Both the position numbers and the translations under genes were made by a program. A stretch of DNA of 64,000 nt from Robertmurraya korlensis (GTDB lineage: Bacteria; Bacillota; Bacilli; Bacillales; Cytobacillaceae): the NCBI RefSeq assembly GCF_023715225.1, contig NZ_JAMBNS010000001.1, positions 434,001 to 498,000 on the forward strand, read 5' to 3'. A model generated the notes under the pieces. It was not told the origin of the DNA. It made no database searches and worked only from the letters and a program-made list of their open reading frames with translations. Positions 16,669-25,364 of the stretch are shown here, one piece after another (position 1 is the first letter of the stretch; every line of letters begins with the position of its first letter).

Positions 16669-17622
16669 TTGGAAAAAGATGTATCAAGGGAAACAAATAC
16701 TTTAAGTGTTCGAGAGATGATTGCCAAAAACAAGCGAACTGTTAGTTCAGCTAGTATTTTAGAGGGGTTAATGCCTAAAATACTTCTTACAATTGCTATT
16801 ATTTCTATTTTAACAACTATAGGTATTGTACTAACTTTATTAACAGAGACCATCGCCTTCTTTAGAGAGGTGTCTTTCGTTCAGTTTTTTACAAGTACTG
16901 TCCTAAAGCCATTAGGGGAAAGTGCACAGTTCGGGGTTTTGCCATTATTAACTGCAACGGTTATTTCTTCGACTATAGCCATGCTAGTAGCGATTCCGAT
17001 TGGATTAATGACAGCTGTCTATTTAAGTGAGTATGCGTCGGATAGAGTTAGAAAATTACTAAAACCAATGTTAGAAATTCTTGCGGGTATTCCGACGATT
17101 GTATATGGTTTCTTTGCTTTTACATTTGTTACTCCCCTATTAACAAAATTAATACCGACACTTCAGCCTACTAATATCCTCAGTCCTGGTATAGTTATGG
17201 GGATCATGATTATCCCGATGGTTGCCTCTTTGTCAGAAGATGCGATGAGCTCCGTGCCTAATGCAATGAGGGAAGGAGCCTTAGGATTAGGGTCGACAAA
17301 ATTCGAAGTAACCTGGAAGGTAGTCGTTCCTGCTGCTATATCTGGAATTGTTGCTTCATTTGTTCTCGGAATTTCCCGTGCAATTGGTGAAACGATGATC
17401 GTAACGATAGCAAGTGGAAGTAACAAAGTCTTCACTTTTGATATTACTCAATCTATGCAAACAATGACTGCATATATAGTAGAAGTTACAGGAGGAGATG
17501 CTCCTGCAGGTTCTACCCTTTATTACAGTCTTTACGCAGTGGCAATGACTTTATTTGTTTTTACACTAGTTATGAATTTAATTGCCCAATATATCTCTCG
17601 TAAATTTAGGGAGGAATATTAA
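16669..17622 (+). CDS. pstC: Phosphate ABC transporter permease PstC
   Basis: A permease of about 317 residues with six hydrophobic helices; the binding-protein-dependent transport signature is EGALGLGSTKFEVTWKVVVP. It pairs with PstA to form the channel. The start is uncertain: TTG 16669 has AAAGGGG eight bases upstream and gives an N-terminus MEKDVSRETNT; ATG 16651 and ATG 16612 are in frame but have weaker sites. The segment IPIGLMTAVYLSEYAS is typical of PstC. It ends one base before the pstA start. Confidence 0.92.
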   Translation: MEKDVSRETNTLSVREMIAKNKRTVSSASILEGLMPKILLTIAIISILTTIGIVLTLLTETIAFFREVSFVQFFTSTVLKPLGESAQFGVLPLLTATVISSTIAMLVAIPIGLMTAVYLSEYASDRVRKLLKPMLEILAGIPTIVYGFFAFTFVTPLLTKLIPTLQPTNILSPGIVMGIMIIPMVASLSEDAMSSVPNAMREGALGLGSTKFEVTWKVVVPAAISGIVASFVLGISRAIGETMIVTIASGSNKVFTFDITQSMQTMTAYIVEVTGGDAPAGSTLYYSLYAVAMTLFVFTLVMNLIAQYISRKFREEY

Positions 17623-17623
17623 G

Positions 17624-18508
17624 ATGAAATACGTTGATACAACTCAAGTTCAAAAAAAAATGTCATCTCGTCTACTTACCAATCGGATAGCAAAAACTTT
17701 GTTTCTTTTAGCTACCCTATTTGGACTACTTGTTTTGGTGGTATTAATTTATCGAGTAGTTGCACAGAGCCTTGGATGGATTGATTTTGATTTCTTAAAT
17801 AACAGACTTTCTACAAACCCAGAGAGAGCCGGAATTAAAGGTGCGATAATGGGTACCTTGTGGCTAATGCTAGTGGTTGCACCAGTGACATTAATCTTAG
17901 GTGTAGGGACTGCCATTTATCTAGAAGAGTATGCAAAAAAAGGGCGTTTACAAGCATTTATCCAAATGAATATATCTAATCTAGCTGGTGTTCCGTCAAT
18001 CGTTTTTGGAATTTTGGGATTAACGATCTTTGTTAGAGGATTAAATTTAGGGGCGGTTGTTTTAGCCGGAGGATTTACAATGGCTCTATTAGTACTTCCT
18101 GTAGTAGTCGTTGCGAGTCAAGAAGCTATCCGTGCGGTTCCACAGTTCTTAAGGGAAGCGTCTTATGGAATGGGAGCGACGAAATGGCAAACGATTAAGA
18201 ACGTAGTTTTACCTGCAGCGCTACCTGGGATATTAACCGGTGTTATTTTAGCCTTATCCCGTGCAATTGGTGAAACAGCACCACTTGTAGTAATTGGTAT
18301 TCCAGCATTTATTATTCCACTTCCTGAAGGTCTGTTAGATAAATTTACCGTCATGCCGCTACAAATTTATTACTGGACCATTGATTCAGCTTTAGTGGAT
18401 GAATATGCAAACCTAGCTGCTGCAACGATTGTTGTTCTATTATTGGTTTTATTCATAATGAACTCTATAGCGGTGTTAATAAGAAACAAATTTCAAAGAA
18501 GATTTTAA
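17624..18508 (+). CDS. pstA: Phosphate ABC transporter permease PstA
   Basis: A 294-residue permease, partner of PstC. Six hydrophobic segments and the signature [20 protein letters not shown] are visible, as is the typical YLEEYAKKG turn. AGGGAGG at 17609-17615 decides the ATG at 17624; the longer in-frame start at 17582 lies inside pstC. Tight packing with pstC and pstB supports cotranscription from the pstS promoter. Confidence 0.94.
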   Translation: MKYVDTTQVQKKMSSRLLTNRIAKTLFLLATLFGLLVLVVLIYRVVAQSLGWIDFDFLNNRLSTNPERAGIKGAIMGTLWLMLVVAPVTLILGVGTAIYLEEYAKKGRLQAFIQMNISNLAGVPSIVFGILGLTIFVRGLNLGAVVLAGGFTMALLVLPVVVVASQEAIRAVPQFLREASYGMGATKWQTIKNVVLPAALPGILTGVILALSRAIGETAPLVVIGIPAFIIPLPEGLLDKFTVMPLQIYYWTIDSALVDEYANLAAATIVVLLLVLFIMNSIAVLIRNKFQRRF

Positions 18509-18528
18509 TTGGGTGGAGGGGTTTTACG

Positions 18529-19362
18529 ATGGTCGTTTCAACATACAGTGAAAATAAAACAGCAGAAGAGTCTAGTGGTAATAAGAGTGTAAACAAAGAG
18601 AGTAAAAAGAATCATGCATATCAAACGAAGGATTTAAATCTTTGGTACGGTACAGACCATGCATTAAAGAACATTAACCTTGATATAAATGAGAGGGAAG
18701 TAACAGCTATCATTGGTCCTTCAGGATGTGGGAAGTCAACGTTTATTAAAACGTTAAATCGAATGGTGGAACTCATTCCAGTGGTGAAGATTTCAGGAGA
18801 TATTTTGTATCGAGAAAGAAGTATACTAGACAAATCATATAAAGTGGAAGATTTACGAACAAATGTGGGAATGGTATTCCAAAAGCCAAATCCTTTCCCA
18901 AAATCGATTTATGAAAATATAGCATATGGACCAAAAATTCATGGAATTCGCAATAAAAAAGTACTTGATGAGATCGTTGAAAAGAGTTTGCGCGGTGCTG
19001 CAATATGGGATGAAGTAAAGGATCGTTTGAATGAAAATGCGTATGGTCTATCAGGTGGTCAGCAACAACGTCTTTGTATTGCACGCTGTTTAGCAATCGA
19101 GCCAGATGTTATTTTAATGGATGAACCTACGTCAGCCCTTGACCCTATATCGACTCTTAAAGTAGAACAATTAGTTCAAGAGCTTAAAAAGGATTATAGT
19201 ATCATTATTGTTACTCATAACATGCAGCAAGCTGCTCGTATTTCGGATAAAACGGCATTTTTCTTAAATGGAGAAGTTGTTGAATTTGACGATACGAATA
19301 AAATATTCTCAACTCCTTCTGATCAACGTACAGAAGACTATATTACTGGTCGCTTCGGATAA
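18529..19362 (+). CDS. pstB: Phosphate ABC transporter ATPase PstB
   Basis: A 277-residue ATPase: Walker [10 protein letters not shown], signature [16 protein letters not shown], Walker [14 protein letters not shown], and VTHNM switch region. About 30 polar residues precede the ATPase fold (ABC core starts near [11 protein letters not shown]), an extension that is variable in the family. B. subtilis has two tandem pstB copies; only one is present here. GGGTGGAGGGG is the ribosome site. Confidence 0.95.
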   Translation: MVVSTYSENKTAEESSGNKSVNKESKKNHAYQTKDLNLWYGTDHALKNINLDINEREVTAIIGPSGCGKSTFIKTLNRMVELIPVVKISGDILYRERSILDKSYKVEDLRTNVGMVFQKPNPFPKSIYENIAYGPKIHGIRNKKVLDEIVEKSLRGAAIWDEVKDRLNENAYGLSGGQQQRLCIARCLAIEPDVILMDEPTSALDPISTLKVEQLVQELKKDYSIIIVTHNMQQAARISDKTAFFLNGEVVEFDDTNKIFSTPSDQRTEDYITGRFG

Positions 19363-19426
19363 TATTCACACAAAACAAACGATTTAATTGTTAACAATAC
19401 CAATCGGAGATGAAAGGAAGACAAAT

Positions 19427-20086
19427 ATGGTTGTACGTGAAAAATTTCATTTTGATCTTAAGGAACTTCAGAATAAGCTGATTGAGCTCGGTGAGTTTGC
19501 CGATCAAGCATTAAGCGAATCAATTAAAGCATTAGAAACAAAAAACGTGGAACTTGCAATTGAGATTATGGAGAATGATACGAGAGCGGATGTCTTGTAT
19601 GAAGAAATTAACGACTTTGCTATTCTTTTAATCGCAAAGCAACAGCCTGTGGCGATTGACTTGCGTCGAATTATTGTTGCCATTAAAATCGCAACAGACA
19701 TCGAGCGGATTGCCGATTTTGCTGTAAACGTAGCTAAATCAGCTATTCGAATTGGTAGTGAGGAACATGTAAAGCCGATTGTCCGAATTAGAGAAATGTA
19801 CGAAGCAACATCTAAAATGTTAAAGCTTTCGTTAGAATCTTTCATCGAAGAAGATGTGCAAAAAGCAAAACAAGTGGCGGATATGGATGATGAGGTTGAT
19901 CATTTATACGGTCAAACGATTCAGGAACTATTAAGAATCAATCAGGAAAAGCCGGAATTTTTAGCGCAAATTACACAACTATCGTTTACTTGCCGTTATC
20001 TAGAAAGAGCGGCAGATCATGTGACCAATATAGCTGAACACACGTTTTACCTTGTTAAAGGTAGACACTATGACTTAAATGAATAA
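19427..20086 (+). CDS. phoU: Phosphate signalling protein PhoU
   Basis: A 219-residue PhoU protein built from two three-helix repeats; the metal-binding motif ERIADFAVNVAK and its repeat ERAADHVTNIAEH are clear. PhoU links the state of the Pst transporter to the PhoPR (PhoBR-type) two-component system. ATG 19427 (MVVREKFHFD) follows AAAGGAAG; the longer frame from 19388 lacks a site. Its presence in the pst operon differs from B. subtilis, in my recollection. A strong terminator follows. Confidence 0.95.
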   Translation: MVVREKFHFDLKELQNKLIELGEFADQALSESIKALETKNVELAIEIMENDTRADVLYEEINDFAILLIAKQQPVAIDLRRIIVAIKIATDIERIADFAVNVAKSAIRIGSEEHVKPIVRIREMYEATSKMLKLSLESFIEEDVQKAKQVADMDDEVDHLYGQTIQELLRINQEKPEFLAQITQLSFTCRYLERAADHVTNIAEHTFYLVKGRHYDLNE

Positions 20087-20087
20087 A

Positions 20088-20123
20088 ATAAAAAGCTGAA
20101 GAGAATTCATCTTCAGCTTTTTG
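20088..20123. terminator. Bidirectional terminator phoU/yqzC
   Basis: AAAAGCTGAAGA (20091-20102) pairs perfectly with TCTTCAGCTTTT (20110-20121); A-rich left and T-rich right. Confidence 0.93.
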
Positions 20124-20622
20124 TTATGATTTTTGCAAGTTGTTCGTAAGTCATATCGCTTTTTACGACAAACTCACCTAGTTGAACCTTTGTATGATAA
20201 CCAGATTTGATTAAGTATTGCTCGAAATCAAAAGCATCCGTGATTATTCCTGCGTCCTTTAAAAGTGTGGCAATTTCACTTGATTGCATTCCACTAATAA
20301 TAGTAAGCTTGTACTCCTTAACAGCTTCTGCAGGCTGTTCCTCTTCTTTTGCTGCCTCTTCTTTTGTTGTATTCGTTTGTTCGGTCTCTTTTGTTTCTTC
20401 CTTAGTTGGTGTTGCTTCAGCGTCTTTTGCCTTTGCTTCTAACTCTTCATAGGCTTTTTGCTCAACCACTTTATATCCTTTATCTTCTACTTGAGCAATT
20501 AACTCTTTATTGCTTAATTTTGAAGCTGCTCCATGGTCTCCAGAAAGATAATAATACGACCCAAATATACAAGTTGATAAGAGGAGACCAAAAGCGAATG
20601 CTCTTAGGTGAATCTTATTCAT
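20113..20622 (-). CDS. yqzC: YqzC-like membrane-anchored protein with MltG/YceG-like end
   Basis: A 169-residue protein: one N-terminal transmembrane helix (about 8-26), a low-complexity Glu/Lys/Thr linker (about 65-105), and a C-terminal domain (KLTIISGMQSSEIATLLKDAGIITDAFDFEQYL) that resembles the LysM-like part of MltG-type endolytic transglycosylases, without the catalytic domain. It may be a wall-associated accessory. It overlaps the upstream yqzD-like gene by eight bases. Placement after the pst genes matches yqzC of B. subtilis from memory. Confidence 0.72.
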   Translation of the reverse strand: MNKIHLRAFAFGLLLSTCIFGSYYYLSGDHGAASKLSNKELIAQVEDKGYKVVEQKAYEELEAKAKDAEATPTKEETKETEQTNTTKEEAAKEEEQPAEAVKEYKLTIISGMQSSEIATLLKDAGIITDAFDFEQYLIKSGYHTKVQLGEFVVKSDMTYEQLAKIITKS

Positions 20623-20983
20623 AGGTTTCTCCCCTCATAGAAAATTCATTTAAGATCATCTCAACATCCTCTATAGGAAGAGAAGATTGCTTTGCGATTT
20701 GTTCAATCGAGAGACCTTGTTGGGAAAGTGACCAAACTTGATTCTTTAATATTGCATGAACTTCTCTTTTTTGAGAAGCCGTACTAGAGAAGTCTGAATC
20801 GGGTACTAGAAGTTCCTCTTCAAGAATCTTTATTTTTCTCTTCATCTGGTATAGCTCTTGAATTTGGTTTAGGGATAACTGATCAATTTCACTCTTAAGC
20901 TCTTTCATCGGATCCTTAACAAAAAAGGATAGGACAAAGAGTAGGATTGATACAACCAATAAACTTAGTAAAACATATTCCAT
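20615..20983 (-). CDS. yqzD: YqzD-like small membrane protein with coiled coil and HTH-like end
   Basis: A 122-residue protein: N-terminal transmembrane helix (about 2-20), a heptad-rich coiled coil (about 25-60), and a C-terminal stretch QGLSIEQIAKQSSLPIEDVEMILNEF that reads as a helix-turn-helix of the DUF6115 type. Function unknown. AGAGGTGAAAGAA decides ATG 20983. It is cotranscribed with the yqzC-like gene. Confidence 0.7.
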   Translation of the reverse strand: MEYVLLSLLVVSILLFVLSFFVKDPMKELKSEIDQLSLNQIQELYQMKRKIKILEEELLVPDSDFSSTASQKREVHAILKNQVWSLSQQGLSIEQIAKQSSLPIEDVEMILNEFSMRGETYE

Positions 20984-21296
20984 TTCTTTCACCTCTTAAA
21001 AATCAATAAAAACATTGTATCACTATATACGACAATTTTCGAATCAAAGTAAGAAGATAAGTGGGTTTTGTCGAGGAAAATGAGAAAAAAAGGTCGAAAT
21101 GACTAGTTTTACTTACAAGACTTGTAAATTTAAAAAATAATTCTTCCTATAAAGTCGGTGGGACGTGGATAAGCAGATTACGACAAAATGTGTTTATTGT
21201 GAGAGAAACGTATCAATGCTACGATGAAACTAACAAATAGGTATTTTTAAATAAAGAGAACATATACTGTTAATTTCTAATTTCTTGAGGTGCATA
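20984..21296 (+). promoter_or_regulatory. 313-base region with Spo0A-box-like motifs
   Basis: This gap separates divergent operons. It contains several one-mismatch matches to the Spo0A box TGTCGAA: TACGACA (21028-21034, reverse of TGTCGTA), TGTCGAG (21069-21075), GGTCGAA (21092-21098) and TACGACA (21179-21185). Several have the T-rich left flank usual in real 0A boxes. No small gene is apparent. Confidence 0.45.
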
Positions 21297-21785
21297 ATGA
21301 CGATTGTTTCTAATACATTGGCTAAAATAAAAGAAAAGGATGGGATATACACTCAATTTATTGCTAAAGACAAGCTTTTCGTATGTTGGTATACATCACC
21401 GCTAAAATTGGATGTTATACAGCGTTTTTTTAAACAGTCTATAGAAGGTCAGGTTGTAAGAGTGTATGACGTGACCAAACAATTACGAAATAATAAGTCA
21501 ACTTGTCCTTACCTAGATATTAGAGTGCCCTTACAACGAAACGATTGGACCTTAAAAGGATTAAAGGAAAACAAGGTATATTTACTGGAATTAGGGTTTT
21601 TTTTGGAAGATCAATACTTCCCAGTTCAAAGGTCTGAGTTGATTCAAATTGAACAAACGGACTTCATTGGAGAACAAAAATCACTGCGTTTGGTATTAAG
21701 AAATTCACGTGGCTGGAATGAATATGTAAGTACATACAGCTACTATGAAAATGTGAAGGAAAGTGAGTGGGAGCGTGAACAATAA
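21297..21785 (+). CDS. DUF4912 protein
   Basis: A 162-residue soluble protein with the DUF4912 pattern: DKLFVCWYTS near the start, VVRVYDVTK, LDIRVPLQRNDWTLKGLKENKVYLLELGF. The fold is probably beta-rich. DUF4912 proteins are often coded next to glycogen-synthase-like glycosyltransferases, as here, but their role is not established. TGAGGTG decides ATG 21297. It overlaps the next gene by 11 bases, so the two are translationally coupled. Confidence 0.8.
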   Translation: MTIVSNTLAKIKEKDGIYTQFIAKDKLFVCWYTSPLKLDVIQRFFKQSIEGQVVRVYDVTKQLRNNKSTCPYLDIRVPLQRNDWTLKGLKENKVYLLELGFFLEDQYFPVQRSELIQIEQTDFIGEQKSLRLVLRNSRGWNEYVSTYSYYENVKESEWEREQ

Positions 21786-22956
21786 GAAAATTCTTATGCT
21801 TTCTTGGGAGTACCCTCCTAATGTGGTTGGAGGCTTGTCCAGACATGTGGAAGGATTAGCTAAAGCATTAACATCCATTGGCTTTCAGATCCATATCCTA
21901 ACGACTTGGATTGAGGAACTTCCTATGTATGAAAGAATAGGAAATATAGAAATTTTTAGAGTAGTTCCTTTAAATGAGGGAGACTCCAGTTTTATTCGTT
22001 GGGTGGGAGGTTTAAATTTATCCATAATACATCAAGCTATGGAACTTATGGAGGAACATGAATATTCTTTAATTCATGCGCATGATTGGCTCGTAGGCGC
22101 TGCTGCAGTGACATTAAAAGAGAACCGACAATTACCTCTAGTTACTACAATTCATGCTACTGAACATGGTAGGAACGAAGGCATATATACTGAGATGCAA
22201 AAGAAGATTTATGAACAAGAGAAAGAGCTCATCCTTCATTCAGATAAAGTCATTATTTGTAGCACATCTATGAAAGAAGAAGTACTTCACATTTTTGATA
22301 TAGAGCCCCATAAAATTGTCATGATTCCCAATGGAATAGATACAAGCATTGCCAACATTACTTATAGTAAGGAAGTATTGGATAAATTTCCTATCCATCC
22401 AGAGAAAAAAATGGTGTTTTCAATTGGTAGAATGGTAAAGGAAAAAGGGTTCCATACCCTCATTGAAGCAGCCAAAGAAATGGAAATAAGTCGGCCTGAT
22501 GTTTACTTTGTGATTGCAGGGAAAGGTCCAATGCTCCAAGAGTTCAGACATCGAGTGGAAATACTCGGGCTGAAAAATATTTATTTTATTGGTTTTGTTA
22601 CAGATGCTGAGAGAGAAGCTCTTTTTAAGCAATGTTATTTTGCTGTTTTTCCAAGTTTGTATGAGCCGTTTGGGATCGTCGCGCTAGAAGCTATGGCCTA
22701 TTCGAAACCAACGATTGTATCGAATGTTGGAGGTCTAAAGAGCATTATCCATCATCTAAACACGGGTTTATTAATGAGTAGCAATAATACAAAGAGTTTT
22801 ATTGAGCAGGCAACGATTCTTTTAGACAATGAAGAACTTGCAGTTCAATTAGGTGAGAGTGGGAAAAGAATGGTTGAGGCTATGTATAGCTGGAAAAGAA
22901 TTGCGGAGGAAACACATCGAGTTTTTGAAGAAACAGTTTTGCAGATAAGGTTATAG
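21775..22956 (+). CDS. GT4-family glycosyltransferase (glycogen-synthase-like)
   Basis: A 393-residue GT-B fold glycosyltransferase. The N-terminal domain begins MLSWEYPPNVVGGLSRHVEGLAKAL, the nucleotide-sugar glucan synthase-type opening; the C-terminal domain has SIGRMVKEKGF and the donor-binding EPFGIVALEAMAYSKPTIVS with the E-X7-E pair. Acceptor and donor are unknown; GDP-mannose, ADP- or UDP-glucose are all possible. GTG 21775 within the end of the DUF4912 gene is preferred; GTG 21763 is possible. I recall a glycosyltransferase (yqgM) at this place in B. subtilis. Confidence 0.88.
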   Translation: MNNKKILMLSWEYPPNVVGGLSRHVEGLAKALTSIGFQIHILTTWIEELPMYERIGNIEIFRVVPLNEGDSSFIRWVGGLNLSIIHQAMELMEEHEYSLIHAHDWLVGAAAVTLKENRQLPLVTTIHATEHGRNEGIYTEMQKKIYEQEKELILHSDKVIICSTSMKEEVLHIFDIEPHKIVMIPNGIDTSIANITYSKEVLDKFPIHPEKKMVFSIGRMVKEKGFHTLIEAAKEMEISRPDVYFVIAGKGPMLQEFRHRVEILGLKNIYFIGFVTDAEREALFKQCYFAVFPSLYEPFGIVALEAMAYSKPTIVSNVGGLKSIIHHLNTGLLMSSNNTKSFIEQATILLDNEELAVQLGESGKRMVEAMYSWKRIAEETHRVFEETVLQIRL

Positions 22957-22996
22957 ATAAGTTCGTTCAAACAAAGGATGTAGGGGAGAGATAAGA

Positions 22997-24439
22997 ATGA
23001 AGGGCGTGATTTTGGCTGGCGGGAAAGGGTCCCGGATGTCGCCACTTACATTGTTAACTCCAAAACCTCTCGTACCCATAATGAATATTCCTGTAATTGA
23101 TCTTTGTATTTCATGGTTAAAATCACAGGGAGTTACTGAAATAGCCATAACTATCCATCATCTAGCGACGAAAATACAAAAACATTGTGGTGACGGGAGC
23201 AAATATGGAGTAAAACTTGTTTATTTTTATGAGACAAACCCAATGGGTACTGCAGGTGGTCTTAAAGCTTTAAAGAAGTTTATTGATGGAACATTTATTG
23301 TCATATCTTCAGATGTGGTTAATCAATTTGATCTTCATAAGGCTGTTACATTCCATTATGAGTCAAGAAGTGACCTTACGGTAGTCACAACCACGATGTC
23401 ACACCCAGAGCATTATGGGATCGTTATTAAGGATAACAAAGGAAAAGTTCGTTGCTTTTTAGAAAAGCCACCTCAGCATTTAATCTTCAGTGATCAAATT
23501 AATACAGGAATTTATATTATTGAACCAACCATACTAAACTATATTCCATGCGACCGTCCATTTGATTTTAGCCATGATTTATTTCCTCTGTTACTACAGA
23601 AGAATGTTTCTCTATACAGCTTTAGTTTGGAGGGCTATTGGATTGATATTGGTCAAATTCATACATACCACCAAGTTCATCGAGATTACTTGTCACCATT
23701 CTTGGGATGGGAAGTAAAAAGAGGATACAAGCAGATTAAAAAGGGTGTGTGGGTTGGCCCGAACTGTGAGATTGATCCATTATGTAGAATGGAAGGACCG
23801 GTTCTTATTGGTGAAGGTTCTAAACTTGGTCCAAACACAATCATCGGTACGAACACAGTCATCGGTAATAATTGTGTTATTGAAAGTGACTGTTTCTTAG
23901 AAGATTGTATTCTATGGGACGGAGTTCAAATTAAAAAGGATTCTCACATTGTAAATTGTGTCATTGCTTCATATGTTGTGGTTGAAGAGGGAGCAAGTAT
24001 GGTTGATAATATGTTGGTTTTTGGAAAGAAAGAGATACAGAGTAAAGCAAGTAGAAGTGTCACTTCCCAACCTGTAGATTTCTTTGAAAGTGGGCCCAAC
24101 TATGAGCATGAAGATCTTCCGGGTAGTGAATACAGCATGGAGAAACTTGAAACCAAAATTCCATTTGATGCAATAGTGACCGTAACGAAAATTCACTGTC
24201 CATCAAATTTAAAGAGTAAAATGGTAAGAATACTTATTGAGAGTATGCTTGAAAATACGAAGGAAATAGACATTAAAGAAGGAATCAAGCTCCACTTGAG
24301 TGATAATCGTTGGGTATATATTTTTCCGTTCGAAATGGAAGAGTATATTACCATCTATACACATGCGGAGAGTATCGAAGTTGCTAGAGCGATGGCCTAT
24401 GAATGCCGTAACCAAATAACGATCTATCAAGGGGTGTAA
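22997..24439 (+). CDS. Sugar-1-phosphate nucleotidyltransferase with LbH repeats and remnant PMM domain IV
   Basis: A 480-residue protein. Residues 1-235 are an NTP-transferase: LAGGKGSRMSPLT (7-19), SSDVV (104-108), EKP (156-158) and GYWIDIG (213-219). Residues about 250-345 are left-handed beta-helix hexapeptide repeats. Residues about 396-477 (HCPSNLKSKMVRILIE, KEGIKLHLSDNRWVY) match domain IV of phosphomannomutase, with the phosphate-binding loop replaced by FPFEMEEY. This is the plan of mannose-1-phosphate guanylyltransferase/PMM fusions minus PMM domains I-III. Product is probably GDP-mannose or a related NDP-hexose. Start has GGGGAGAG. Confidence 0.85.
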   Translation: MKGVILAGGKGSRMSPLTLLTPKPLVPIMNIPVIDLCISWLKSQGVTEIAITIHHLATKIQKHCGDGSKYGVKLVYFYETNPMGTAGGLKALKKFIDGTFIVISSDVVNQFDLHKAVTFHYESRSDLTVVTTTMSHPEHYGIVIKDNKGKVRCFLEKPPQHLIFSDQINTGIYIIEPTILNYIPCDRPFDFSHDLFPLLLQKNVSLYSFSLEGYWIDIGQIHTYHQVHRDYLSPFLGWEVKRGYKQIKKGVWVGPNCEIDPLCRMEGPVLIGEGSKLGPNTIIGTNTVIGNNCVIESDCFLEDCILWDGVQIKKDSHIVNCVIASYVVVEEGASMVDNMLVFGKKEIQSKASRSVTSQPVDFFESGPNYEHEDLPGSEYSMEKLETKIPFDAIVTVTKIHCPSNLKSKMVRILIESMLENTKEIDIKEGIKLHLSDNRWVYIFPFEMEEYITIYTHAESIEVARAMAYECRNQITIYQGV

Positions 24440-24440
24440 A

Positions 24441-25070
24441 ATGATAACAAATACGTATTTGTCAATGGAAAAGGATTCAGTTGAACACACTCCTAATATG
24501 AGAAAACAGTTTTCAACTATTCCAGGTGTTTGGATAGGTGGTAATATGCATTGGATTTCAAATGGCCATGAAAAATTAATTTCTTCAGAGTCGATTTCCA
24601 TTCATGTTAAAGAAGAAAGTATCCATTCAAAAGTTCGTTTGTTCCAAGTATATGTCAGAAATCATAATGAAGTGGAAAAGAACATGAAGCTAGTCTTTAT
24701 GAGCCGTCATCACGAGGTAGCGACCGAGCACCTCTCATTTGTATCGCCCCTTGAAAAAGTAATATTTCATCTTTCAGGTGAAAAAATGTTCCTAGTAAAT
24801 GGGCAGTCTGAAGAAGGAACCATTCAGCAAACCGTTCAGCCTCTTTGGAATATTCCTACTGAACAAATATGGGCTGATCAAAAAAAAGGAATCTTGAAAT
24901 ATCAACCGTTGGGAAAGGGAGCTGCTGCAAGTATCTTTACACTCGATCTATCCATCCCTGCTCAAACTTTAAGAAAAGGTACCGCATGGGTGATTCAAGG
25001 AACGGAGAAGAATTTGCTTCTACATCTTAATGATACAATTTTAAAAAAACACACTAGCATTTCAAAATAA
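24441..25070 (+). CDS. Unknown protein, last gene of the DUF4912-GT4 operon
   Basis: A 209-residue protein I do not recognise. It begins one base after the nucleotidyltransferase stop, with AAGGGGTG as ribosome site inside that gene, so it is translated from the same message. No signal peptide, membrane helix or cysteine motif is seen; sequence is beta-prone with alternating hydrophobic residues ([25 protein letters not shown]). A phrase [14 protein letters not shown] near residue 29 may be a conserved core. Role presumably in the same carbohydrate pathway, by context only. Confidence 0.75.
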   Translation: MITNTYLSMEKDSVEHTPNMRKQFSTIPGVWIGGNMHWISNGHEKLISSESISIHVKEESIHSKVRLFQVYVRNHNEVEKNMKLVFMSRHHEVATEHLSFVSPLEKVIFHLSGEKMFLVNGQSEEGTIQQTVQPLWNIPTEQIWADQKKGILKYQPLGKGAAASIFTLDLSIPAQTLRKGTAWVIQGTEKNLLLHLNDTILKKHTSISK

Positions 25071-25144
25071 ATAATGGTATTATAGAAAAGTCGTATGAAC
25101 AAATAACGAACAAGTCTGAACAGATAGAGTTTGGAGGGATAAAT

Positions 25145-25294
25145 ATGCGTGTGAACATTACATTAGCTTGCACTGAAACTGGTGATCGTAACTATATCAC
25201 TACAAAAAATAAGCGCAATAACCCAGATCGTATCGAGCTGAAAAAATATTGCCCAAGATTAAAGCGAGTTACTTTACACCGTGAAACAAAATAA
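25145..25294 (+). CDS. rpmGA: 50S ribosomal protein L33
   Basis: A 49-residue L33 protein: [21 protein letters not shown], then KKYCPRLK and TLHRETK. Single cysteines C9 and C36 remain but the partner positions are T12 and L39, so the zinc ribbon of the CXXC form is absent; this is the non-zinc version. TTTGGAGGGATAAAT precedes the ATG. B. subtilis has rpmGA before yqgN. A hairpin terminator follows. Confidence 0.93.
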   Translation: MRVNITLACTETGDRNYITTKNKRNNPDRIELKKYCPRLKRVTLHRETK

Positions 25295-25326
25295 GCAGTA
25301 GGGTCATTCCCACTGCTTTTTTTTGT
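25293..25326 (+). terminator. rpmG terminator
   Basis: AGCAGT-GGG pairs with CCC-ACTGCT (one bulged A) around TCATT, followed by eight T residues. Confidence 0.9.
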
Positions 25327-25364
25327 GTTTACATACAAATATTCAGATACCAGGGGGAATTTCA

